Origin: Chloroflexota bacterium
GTDB lineage: Bacteria; Chloroflexota; Chloroflexia; QHBQ01; JADMIH01
DNA: 7,022 nucleotides
Direction of reading: 5' to 3'
NCBI GenBank assembly: GCA_015478675.1
Contig: JADMIH010000191.1
Span: 1 to 7,022, forward strand
Shown: positions 1 through 5,880 of the stretch, piece after piece
Layout of the letters: each line of letters opens with the position of its first letter
Numbering within the stretch: the first letter of the stretch is position 1
Program-made: the position numbers and the translations under genes
Notes under the pieces: generated by a model
What the model was told of the DNA's origin: nothing
Seen by the model: only the letters and a program-made list of their open reading frames with translations
Databases searched by the model: none

Positions 1-63
1 GGGAGTATATCTCCCATGAAGGGAGAGGGGGCTAAGCTAGCCCCCTTGAATCTGAACAGTTAC
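1..63 (+). repeat. Right half of a dispersed MITE-like repeat, cut by the window edge
   Basis: Bases 11-63 match 5974-6031 in the same orientation: about 44 of 53 aligned positions are identical, with one 5-base gap. Shared blocks include GGGAGAGGGGGCTA and TCTGAAC, and the copy ends in GTTAC like the other copy's CTTAC end. It contains a strong stem-loop: GGGGGCTA (27-34), loop AGC, TAGCCCCC (38-45). GGGAG (1-5), CTCCC (11-15) and GGGAG (21-25) can form two alternative small hairpins. No T-tract follows, so it is a poor intrinsic terminator. The left half lies outside the window. Confidence 0.65.
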
Positions 64-145
64 ATAAGTGGGAAATAGGGCCAGTACGGCACGGCTGTTG
101 TATTGAGAATAGAAAGGGAGTTCTAAAAATATGTGGAAAACCCCG

Positions 146-174
146 TTGACAGGCGGCAATAACAGAGCTATCCT
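146..174 (+). promoter_or_regulatory. Sigma70-like promoter for the CHAP gene
   Basis: A perfect -35 box TTGACA (146-151) is followed after 17 bases by TATCCT (169-174), which matches the -10 consensus at four of six positions. Transcription would start near 181, giving a leader of about 35 nt before the GTG start at 216. A dyad AGAAC-GTAA-GTTCT (180-193) sits right at the predicted start site and could be an operator or a small 5' hairpin. TATAAC (174-179) is a better -10 sequence, but its 22-base spacing from the -35 is too long. Confidence 0.55.
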
Positions 175-215
175 ATAACAGAACGTAAGTTCTATATACC
201 CATCAGGGGGTAAGA

Positions 216-1208
216 GTGAGAGACAACGAGGTAAGAGAGGATATGAAAGAGTTCATGAGAGCGAGATTGGAAGAGCTACTGGTAATGGTATTGGGCGCAG
301 CGCTGATAGCCGCAACGCTGTGGACGACGCCGACAATAGCGGGAGCGGAAGCCGCAGGCTATCCCAGCAACCCTTACCCGCCGGACGAGTCAACATACTG
401 GGCGTGGCAGAATAGGCCCGACCTGCCCGCTAATCTGGGCGAAGCCAAAGACTGGGGCACCAACGCAGCGTTGCAAGGCTGGCCCGTTAGCCGGTACCCG
501 CGCAGGGGCGACATAGCTGTTTTTGGCCCTGGCGAGTATGGTGCAGATGTGACAGGGCATGTAGCTGTAGTAGAGCAAGTGCTTGGTGACGGCAGTTACG
601 CCACCAGCCAGACGGACGAAGCCGATTGCGCAGCAGGCTCTGCGGCTTGCGGGCGCGTCAACAGGCGCAATTATCCGGCGGCAATGGGCACAAGCTTTAT
701 CCACTACAAAGTAGATACGCGCACCACCTGGAGCTTCTGGGCGGGCGCGGCGGGCTGGGAAGGGCGTGGCCTGGGAGAGGGCGCAAGCGGCGGGCCGGGC
801 TGGTATTACCCACTCGCAGGCTCCAGCCCGCAGCTGATCAGCCCGCAGCTCGATATACCGCTAGATGGCTACAACGCTGTGGAGATAGATATGGTAACAG
901 GCATACCTGTGACAGACCCGACAATCAAGGTCTTTTTCTCTACCATAGGGCAAGCTGATTTCTCGGCGAGCCAATCGGTCACGCTGGCGGGTCACGCAGA
1001 TGGGCAAGCGCACACCTACCTGGCGATTTTGGGCAACAATGCCGAGTGGAGGGGACGTCTGGCGAGACTGCGAATTGACCCTGCGGGGAGCGGGAGCAGC
1101 GGCGGCGTGCGAATTGATCGTGTACGCCTCCTCTATGTAGATACAGGCTCAGGCACCTTCAATACCCTGGAGACTCCAAGCTCCAGGCGCGGCGAGAACA
1201 GACTGTGA
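216..1208 (+). CDS. Exported CHAP-fold protein with a Ser in place of the catalytic Cys
   Basis: The 330-residue protein starts with GTG, preceded by a GGGGG-type ribosome site (206-210) five bases upstream; ATG 243 and ATG 255 are in-frame alternatives. Residues 15-47 look like a signal peptide or anchor: charged start, hydrophobic stretch LLVMVLGAALIAATLW, then small residues (AGAEA). Residues 50-165 resemble a CHAP (cysteine/histidine amidohydrolase-peptidase) domain, a family that cuts peptidoglycan peptides. The histidine is present (GHVAVVE, His115), as is the NRPDLPANLGEAKDW segment typical of such proteins. In the N-terminal motif, where active members have Cys-Thr-Trp/Tyr, this one reads EST-YWAW, with Ser59 at the cysteine position. 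Cys138 and Cys145 lie elsewhere and may form a disulfide. Residues 170-312 look like a beta-sandwich binding module (pattern WRGRLARLRIDP, then VRIDRVRLLY); I cannot name its family. It is probably a cell-wall-binding pseudoenzyme or has altered chemistry. The fold call is fairly sure; activity is unknown. Confidence 0.8.
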   Translation: MRDNEVREDMKEFMRARLEELLVMVLGAALIAATLWTTPTIAGAEAAGYPSNPYPPDESTYWAWQNRPDLPANLGEAKDWGTNAALQGWPVSRYPRRGDIAVFGPGEYGADVTGHVAVVEQVLGDGSYATSQTDEADCAAGSAACGRVNRRNYPAAMGTSFIHYKVDTRTTWSFWAGAAGWEGRGLGEGASGGPGWYYPLAGSSPQLISPQLDIPLDGYNAVEIDMVTGIPVTDPTIKVFFSTIGQADFSASQSVTLAGHADGQAHTYLAILGNNAEWRGRLARLRIDPAGSGSSGGVRIDRVRLLYVDTGSGTFNTLETPSSRRGENRL

Positions 1209-1211
1209 CCC

Positions 1212-1256
1212 ATTACGAGTTACGGGTTAGCTTAGAGGAAGTTTGTAACTCGTAAT
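1212..1256. terminator. 12-bp inverted repeat between convergent genes, possible bidirectional terminator
   Basis: ATTACGAGTTAC (1212-1223) and GTAACTCGTAAT (1245-1256) are perfect inverted repeats around a 21-base loop. The repeat lies three bases after the CHAP stop codon, and its last base is the final base of the leftward fabF stop codon (TAA, 1258-1256). The position between converging genes fits a shared terminator. Neither side carries a real T-tract (TATTCT on one side, GGGTCA on the other), so the call rests on position and symmetry only. It could instead be a dispersed repeat. Confidence 0.5.
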
Positions 1257-2515
1257 TATTCTCGCCATTCTTTTAGCACGAGCACACCGTTTTGCCCGCC
1301 GAAGCCGAAGCCGTTTACCAGAGCAGCGCGCACCTTCATCTGGCGGGCCTGGTTGGGCACGTAGTCCAGGTCACAGGCAGGGTCTGGGTGATGATAGTTG
1401 ATAGTGGGAGGCACTATGCCATCTCGGATAGCCATAGCGGCAGCTACAGCGGAGATGGCCCCGGCAGCCCCCAGGGAGTGCCCTATCATGCTCTTGTTGG
1501 AGGAGACGGCTACTTTATAAGCTCGGTCGCCAAAGGCACCCTTGATGGCGGCGGTTTCGGCAGCATCATTCAGGGGAGTGGAAGTGCCATGCGCGCTGAT
1601 GTGATCTATGTCGTCAGGTGTAAGGCCGCTGTACTTCAGGGCGCGGGTCATGCAGAGCGCAGCCCCTCTCCCGCCGGGCGCGGGCGCGGTCACATGATAG
1701 GCGTCGCCTGTGAAAGCGCCGCCAAGCACCTCTGCGTAAATGTGCGCCCCGCGTGCAGTTGCGCTCTCAACGGTCTCAAGGATGGCGGCGGCGGCACCTT
1801 CGCTGTAAACAAAGCCGTCTCGTGTGGCGTCGAATGGGCGGCTCACTTCTTCGGGCGGCAGCTCGGTGTTGCGCGACAGCGCTTGCATATTAGCCAGGGA
1901 GGTAATGGCAAGGTCGGTCAGGAACGACTCGGTGCCGCCCGCAATCGCCATATCAGCCTCACCGCGCATGATAAAGTGATAGGCGTCTACGAAAGAGAAG
2001 ATACCACTGGCGCAAGCCGCCACGCCCGTAGTCACAGGGCCGTGCGTGCCGAGGGTGAGTGATACCTGGCAGGAGGCCATGTTGGAGATCATCCCCGGCA
2101 GGATAAAAGGGGTGATGGCGCGGGGGCCGCGCTCATGAATCAGGATGCTCGCCTCTTGCATCAGGTCCATGCCGCCACCGCCGGTGTTGAAGACTACGGC
2201 CACGTTCTCTGTGTTGCCTTCGTTTATGACGTAACCTGAGTCTTCCAACGCCTGCTTAGCCGTCGCTACGGCGAAATGAGAGAAGCGGGCCATTCTGTGA
2301 GCGGCCTTTGGGTCAAGGTATTGCTCAGGGTTGAATCCCTTTACTTCGGCGGCAATTTTAACCGGCACGCTGCTGGTATCGAAGCGAGTTATCGGCCCCA
2401 CGCCCGATTTGCCCGCCAGCAGGCTCTTCCAGAACTCTTCAGCTGTGTTGCCGATGGGGGTTACCGCTCCCAGGCCCGTAATAACTACTCTTCGGTCTCC
2501 TTTATACACAGACAA
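1256..2515 (-). CDS. fabF: Beta-ketoacyl-ACP synthase II (FabF family), copy B, last gene of the fab operon
   Basis: This 419-residue condensing enzyme extends acyl-ACP by two carbons using malonyl-ACP in the cytoplasm. The full thiolase-fold layout is present: N-terminal RRVVITGLGAVTPIGN, active-site Cys168 in VAACASG, His309 in AHGTSTPLND, Lys341 and His346 in NKSMIGHSLGAAG, and the C-terminal gate loop NGFGFGGQNG (Phe403, Phe405). Length is normal for FabF. The start is TTG: an in-frame TGA precedes it directly, and AGGAG (2527-2523) sits seven bases upstream. It lies 52 bp after the first fabF and shares the operon promoter. By eye it is roughly half identical to that paralogue, so this is an old duplication or separate acquisition. 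GSTxxP and GHxxGAAG elements are intact and I see no broken residue. It might serve a special acyl pathway instead of bulk synthesis; the family call is firm, the substrate is not. Confidence 0.95.
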   Translation of the reverse strand: MSVYKGDRRVVITGLGAVTPIGNTAEEFWKSLLAGKSGVGPITRFDTSSVPVKIAAEVKGFNPEQYLDPKAAHRMARFSHFAVATAKQALEDSGYVINEGNTENVAVVFNTGGGGMDLMQEASILIHERGPRAITPFILPGMISNMASCQVSLTLGTHGPVTTGVAACASGIFSFVDAYHFIMRGEADMAIAGGTESFLTDLAITSLANMQALSRNTELPPEEVSRPFDATRDGFVYSEGAAAAILETVESATARGAHIYAEVLGGAFTGDAYHVTAPAPGGRGAALCMTRALKYSGLTPDDIDHISAHGTSTPLNDAAETAAIKGAFGDRAYKVAVSSNKSMIGHSLGAAGAISAVAAAMAIRDGIVPPTINYHHPDPACDLDYVPNQARQMKVRAALVNGFGFGGQNGVLVLKEWRE

Positions 2516-2567
2516 TCAAAAACTCCTGAATTGGCCAGGGACTAATCCCTCATTGCTGGCCCTAATC
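2516..2567 (-). other. Intercistronic hairpin and ribosome site between the two fabF genes
   Basis: The 52-base gap carries GGCCAG (2533-2538) and CTGGCC (2556-2561) as a perfect 6-bp stem, competing with the smaller AGGGA-CTAA-TCCCT hairpin (2537-2550). The stem ends just before the Shine-Dalgarno AGGAG (2527-2523), which serves the TTG start at 2515 with seven-base spacing. The hairpin could tune the level of the second synthase or protect the mRNA 3' end of the first. No T-run follows directly; TTTTT lies after the ribosome site. Confidence 0.45.
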
Positions 2568-3812
2568 TTATTGCACCCTTCGCAAAATGACGCACGAATT
2601 ATGCCCCCCCAGGCCAATAGAGTTTGATAGCGCGACGTCAACTTGAGTGGCGCGTGCTTTGAGGGGGGTGTAATCCAAGTCGCAGTCGGGGTCGGGCGCT
2701 TCCAGGTTGATGGTAGGTGGTATGCAATTGTCGCGTATGGCGAGGGCGCAGACCATAGCTTCCAGTGCGCCTGCCGCACCCATCATGTGCCCGGTCATGC
2801 TCTTGGTGGAGGATATAGCCACCTGGCGGGCGGCATCGCCAAAGACATTTTTGATGGCGATTGTCTCTACCCGGTCGTTGAGAGGCGTGCCTGTGCCGTG
2901 GGCGTTGATATAATCTACCTCGTCAGGCGCTATCCCCGCACGCTTCAGCGCCCGCTGCATGGTACGTACCGCGCCCGCGCCGTCCTCAAGTTGCGCCGCC
3001 ATATGGTAGGCGTCATTGGTTGAGCCATAGCCGATTACCTCCGCATAGATATGCGCTCCGCGCCTGCGGGCGTGCTCCAGTTCTTCCAGAAGTAGCACAG
3101 CGGAGCCTTCGGAGAGAACAAAGCCGTTGCGCCGCGCGTCAAAGGGCTTGCTCGCTTTGGTGGGGTCTGGGTCTTCTCCGAGGGCGCGCATGTTGATGAA
3201 TCCTGCCACTATGACAGGCACGATTACAGCTTCGGTGCCGCCCGCGATCATCACGTCGGCGTCGCCTCTGTGTATTGTCTCCATAGCTTCACCGACGGCG
3301 TGGCCTCCCGTGGCGCAGGCCGACACAACAGCCATATTCGGCCCTTTGGCTCCTACAGCTATCGCCACTTGCCCCGATGCCGAGTCTGGGAGGAAATTAG
3401 GCAGAAAGAATGGTGATACACGCCTGGGGCCGCGCTCTTCCAATATCTTCTGCTGGGTGACAAGGGTGCCTACACCACCGGCCCCGGTGCCGAAGATTAT
3501 GCCTACGTTGTCAGCTTCCTCTTGCGTTATCTCAAAGTTAGCGTCGTGGAGCGCCTCTTTGGTAGCAACTACGGCGAACTGCACCGAGCGGTCCATGTGC
3601 CGGGCCTCTTTGGGATCGATAGCCTCGCCCGGCGAAAAGTCTTTCACCTCGCCGGCGATTTGTATCGCGTAATCAGCAGGATCGAAGAGGGTAATAGGTC
3701 CGACCCCCGACATGCCCGCCACGAGGTTGCGCCAGGTCGCTTCTGCGCTGTTACCCACAGGTGTGACAGCGCCCAGTCCTGTAACTACCACCCGCCGGTT
3801 ATTGTTCGCCAT
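2568..3812 (-). CDS. fabF: Beta-ketoacyl-ACP synthase II (FabF family), copy A, with altered gate loop
   Basis: This 414-residue condensing enzyme elongates acyl-ACP with malonyl-ACP. Its Cys-His-His triad is intact: Cys166 in VSACATGG, His305 in AHGTGTPLND, and His342 in KSMTGHMMGAAG with Lys337. The chosen start is ATG 3812 (MANNNRRVVVTGLGAVTP), which matches the family N-terminus. AGGAGG (3832-3827) lies 14 bases upstream, which is long, so TTG 3815 (11 bases) is a possible alternative. A longer reading from TTG 3923 would add 37 unrelated residues and overlap the ribosome site. The unusual point is the C-terminal loop. Most FabF proteins have NSFGFGGxN, where the first Phe gates the active site; here it reads NSIGLGGHN (Ile399, Leu401). 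The downstream paralogue keeps both Phe residues. The gene is third in the operon, 117 bp after fabD. Confidence 0.95.
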   Translation of the reverse strand: MANNNRRVVVTGLGAVTPVGNSAEATWRNLVAGMSGVGPITLFDPADYAIQIAGEVKDFSPGEAIDPKEARHMDRSVQFAVVATKEALHDANFEITQEEADNVGIIFGTGAGGVGTLVTQQKILEERGPRRVSPFFLPNFLPDSASGQVAIAVGAKGPNMAVVSACATGGHAVGEAMETIHRGDADVMIAGGTEAVIVPVIVAGFINMRALGEDPDPTKASKPFDARRNGFVLSEGSAVLLLEELEHARRRGAHIYAEVIGYGSTNDAYHMAAQLEDGAGAVRTMQRALKRAGIAPDEVDYINAHGTGTPLNDRVETIAIKNVFGDAARQVAISSTKSMTGHMMGAAGALEAMVCALAIRDNCIPPTINLEAPDPDCDLDYTPLKARATQVDVALSNSIGLGGHNSCVILRRVQ

Positions 3813-3826
3813 CAAAGTGACTATAA

Positions 3827-3832
3827 CCTCCT
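3827..3832 (-). promoter_or_regulatory. Shine-Dalgarno site of fabF copy A, unusually distant
   Basis: AGGAGG on the minus strand is the best ribosome site in the operon, but it is 14 bases from ATG 3812. The in-frame TTG at 3815, directly before that ATG, is 11 bases away. Initiation at TTG would add one residue only, so the protein is essentially the same either way. Confidence 0.6.
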
Positions 3833-3929
3833 GAGGCACATTATCCAGAGCGTGTTTGTTGGGTACGGGGCCGGGTAAAGTTGGCTCTTTAGCCGTCCAA
3901 CCTCCGATGCAGCCCTTACGCAATACGTT

Positions 3930-4859
3930 CTACGCATCCCGCATCAAATCGTCAAAGCGCAGCACCTCGGCGTCATCAGAGATGCGCCTTATGAGGCCTG
4001 ACAGCACCTGGCCGGGGCCCACCTCGACGAAGGTGTTTACGCCATCCCCAAGCATCTCACGCACGGATGTGACCCATGCTACAGGCTTACAAAGCTGCTC
4101 GGATAGCTCACGTTTTATATCCTCAGCGGTGGTCATCACCTGCCCGGTGATGTTAGCTACCAGCGGCACAATGGGGTCCACCAGGCTAATGCTGCCGATC
4201 AATTGTGAAAGCTGCATGCCTGCTTGCTGCATCAACGGCGAGTGGGAAGCGATGCTGACCGCAAGCCGGGCTACTTTGGCGGCGCCCTCGCGCTTAGCAA
4301 GGTCCATAGCCTTCAGGAGCGCCTCTACCTCACCGGAGATAACAGTCTGAACGGGCGAGTTGGCGTTGGCGATCACTACCACGCCTGCGGAGCTTGCCTC
4401 CTCAACAATGCCCTTCAGACGCTCAAGGGTGAGGCCAATCACAGCCGCCATGCCGCCTGGGTGACGCTCGCCCTCCTCTTTCATCAGCCTGCCGCGTTCC
4501 CAGACGAGGCGCAGCCCATCCTCGAACTGCAACGACCCGGCGGCCACCAGCGCTGTGTACTCCCCAAGCGAATGCCCTGCCATAAACGCAGGTTTTATCT
4601 GGTGGCCTGTCTGCTTGCGTCGCTCGTTGAGCGCTTCTAAATAGGCTATGCTGGTGGTCAGGATAGCGGGCTGCGCGTACTGCGTGTCGTTGAGTCTGTC
4701 GGTGGGACCGGAGAAGCAAAGCTCGCTCACTGAGAAGTTCAGGACCTCACCGGCTTTCTCGAAGATAGCGTGCGCTGCCGGTGACTTATCGTAGATTTCC
4801 CGGCCCATGCCGACATATTGCGAACCCTGGCCGGGGAATACAAAACATAATTTTTCCAT
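3930..4859 (-). CDS. fabD: Malonyl-CoA:ACP transacylase (FabD)
   Basis: FabD moves the malonyl group from CoA to acyl carrier protein, supplying the extender unit used by the two downstream synthases. The 309-residue length is typical. Visible signatures are FPGQGSQ near the start (Gln11), the nucleophile Ser97 in GHSLGE, Arg122 in WERGRLM, which should bind the malonyl carboxylate, the catalytic His206 in ASHSPLM, Gln255 in EQLCKPVAW, and the C-terminal EVGPGQVLSGLIRR. The start is ATG, with AGGG (4869-4866) six bases upstream. It lies 104 bp after fabG and 117 bp before the first fabF, in the same direction. Nothing is missing or truncated. ASHSP instead of the more common AFHSP is a minor variation next to the active-site histidine. 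Confidence 0.96.
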   Translation of the reverse strand: MEKLCFVFPGQGSQYVGMGREIYDKSPAAHAIFEKAGEVLNFSVSELCFSGPTDRLNDTQYAQPAILTTSIAYLEALNERRKQTGHQIKPAFMAGHSLGEYTALVAAGSLQFEDGLRLVWERGRLMKEEGERHPGGMAAVIGLTLERLKGIVEEASSAGVVVIANANSPVQTVISGEVEALLKAMDLAKREGAAKVARLAVSIASHSPLMQQAGMQLSQLIGSISLVDPIVPLVANITGQVMTTAEDIKRELSEQLCKPVAWVTSVREMLGDGVNTFVEVGPGQVLSGLIRRISDDAEVLRFDDLMRDA

Positions 4860-4920
4860 AATTCACCCTGTGAGAAGTTGCGTCGCTAGCTCCTGGTTTG
4901 GGCTGGAGTGCTGTAATATA

Positions 4921-4972
4921 CGGCCCAAAAGGGCCTTTAAAAGCTCTAAAGCATCTAGAACATCTAGAACAT
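4921..4972 (-). repeat. 9-bp tandem repeat spanning the fabG stop codon, plus a hairpin
   Basis: On the coding strand the fabG end reads ATGTTCTAG, ATGTTCTAG, ATGCTTTAG: three 9-base units, the third diverged at two positions. The first unit gives Met-Phe-stop, and the others add two further in-frame stops. A stem GGCCC-TTTT-GGGCC (4935-4922) follows. It has no T-tract after it on the minus strand, so it is not a convincing terminator and the operon probably continues into fabD. Confidence 0.6.
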
Positions 4973-5722
4973 TACCATGCCGCCATCTACGTTGATAACC
5001 TGGCCTGTAACGTAGGAAGCCAGATCAGAGGCGAGGAATAAGATTACACCTGCAACATCATCAGGCTCGCCGTAGCGCTCAGCGGGGATTGACTTGAGCA
5101 TCGCGGCCTTCAACTCGTCCGGCAAGCCCGCCGTTATGTCCGTCTGGATGAAGCCGGGGGCGACGGCGTTGGCGGTTATGTTGCGCGCTCCCACTTCACG
5201 GGCGATAGACTTGGTGAAGCCTATCAAGCCCGCCTTGGCAGCAGCATAGTTAGCCTGTCCGGTGTTGCCTGTGAGTCCCACCACGCTGGAAAGGTTGATG
5301 ATGCGGCCCCAGCGGTTCCTGATCATTGAGCGAAGCACAGCCCGTGTGCAGAAGTAGGCCGAGCGGAGATTAGTGTCTATCACCGCGTCCCACTCCTCCT
5401 GCGACATGCGCATCATCAAGTTGTCACGAGTGATGCCTGCGTTGTTCACGAGGATGTCTATGCGGCCCCAATCTTTTATCAAGCCGCTTATCATAGCATC
5501 TACTTCGTCGCTCTTGCTAACGTCGCCTTTCACTGCGCGAGCCTCTCCACCATCGGAGGCGATAGCGCCAACAACTTCCTGTGCGGCAGCCTCGCTGGAG
5601 TTGTAGTTGACAGCTACCTTAGCGCCCGCATCCCCCAGCCGCAGCGCGATTGCCCGCCCGATGCCCCGGCCTCCACCTGTCACCAGCGCCACTTTACCTG
5701 AAAGGTCTACCGTATAAGCCAA
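4964..5722 (-). CDS. fabG: 3-oxoacyl-ACP reductase (FabG), first gene of the fab operon
   Basis: FabG reduces 3-ketoacyl-ACP to 3-hydroxyacyl-ACP with NADPH. The 252-residue protein is a classical short-chain dehydrogenase: cofactor motif TGGGRGIG (15-22), NNAG (93-96), and the tetrad Asn118, Ser146 (LSSVVG), Tyr159 and Lys163 (YAAAK). The run GNTGQANYAAAKAGLIGFTK and the ending YVTGQVINVDGGMVMF are FabG-like rather than generic. The start chosen is TTG 5722, because AGGAG (5734-5730) is seven bases upstream and the protein then begins MAYTVDLSGKVALVTGG. A longer reading from TTG 5758 would add 12 unrelated residues and include the ribosome site. An out-of-frame ATG overlaps the start (see findings). 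It is the promoter-proximal gene and is followed by fabD after 104 bp. Confidence 0.95.
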   Translation of the reverse strand: MAYTVDLSGKVALVTGGGRGIGRAIALRLGDAGAKVAVNYNSSEAAAQEVVGAIASDGGEARAVKGDVSKSDEVDAMISGLIKDWGRIDILVNNAGITRDNLMMRMSQEEWDAVIDTNLRSAYFCTRAVLRSMIRNRWGRIINLSSVVGLTGNTGQANYAAAKAGLIGFTKSIAREVGARNITANAVAPGFIQTDITAGLPDELKAAMLKSIPAERYGEPDDVAGVILFLASDLASYVTGQVINVDGGMVMF

Positions 5723-5729
5723 GCCATTT

Positions 5730-5734
5730 CTCCT
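5730..5734 (-). promoter_or_regulatory. Shine-Dalgarno site setting the fabG TTG start
   Basis: AGGAG within TTAAGGAGAAATGGCTTGG lies seven bases before the in-frame TTG at 5722. The ATG inside that string (5727) is in another frame and only two bases from the site. This fixes fabG at TTG 5722 rather than the upstream TTG at 5758. Confidence 0.7.
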
Positions 5735-5770
5735 TAACCACCAACCGCCAACAGACAACCTTTAGCCATA

Positions 5771-5805
5771 TCGTGCACGAAGCAGGCTATATTAATATAA
5801 CGTTA
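5771..5805 (-). promoter_or_regulatory. Cluster of three palindromes in the fab operon leader, candidate operator
   Basis: Downstream of the predicted fab transcription start lie three perfect palindromes within 35 bases: TCGTGCACGA (5771-5780), TATATTAATATA (5788-5799) and TAACGTTA (5798-5805). Such symmetry is typical of dimeric regulator sites. The sequence does not match the FapR consensus as I know it, and no regulator gene is in the window. The role as operator is inference. Confidence 0.35.
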
Positions 5806-5837
5806 AGCAGGTCCTCTTGTTAGGGGCGACCTCGCAA

Positions 5838-5866
5838 AATATACCACGCTCGTATATAGATGTCAA
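5838..5866 (-). promoter_or_regulatory. Near-consensus sigma70-type promoter of the fab operon
   Basis: On the minus strand TTGACA (5866-5861) and TATATT (5843-5838) are separated by exactly 17 bases: a perfect -35 and a five-of-six -10. Transcription should begin near 5831, leaving a leader of about 108 nt before fabG. The short gaps between all four genes and their common direction suggest that this promoter drives fabG-fabD-fabF-fabF. Confidence 0.75.
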
Positions 5867-5880
5867 TGAAGACGCGTGTG

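Noticed and set aside
1292..2062. 256-residue open frame on the plus strand, opposite fabF copy B
   Set aside because: It is an antisense shadow of a clearly real gene with all catalytic motifs; its translation shows no recognisable domain or ribosome site.
3127..3672. 181-residue open frame on the plus strand, opposite fabF copy A
   Set aside because: It is antisense to conserved FabF sequence, and its low-complexity Ala/Ser/Pro composition is typical of shadow frames in G+C-rich DNA.
3813..3923. 37-residue N-terminal extension of fabF copy A from TTG 3923
   Set aside because: The extension is not FabF-like, it covers the AGGAGG ribosome site, and the family N-terminus begins at ATG 3812.
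3856..4350. 164-residue open frame on the plus strand, opposite fabD
   Set aside because: It overlaps intact fabD on the other strand and has no domain signal.
4922..4935. GGCCC-AAAA-GGGCC hairpin as a terminator between fabG and fabD
   Set aside because: On the transcribed strand it is followed by GTATATTAC, not a T-run, and its 5-bp stem is short.
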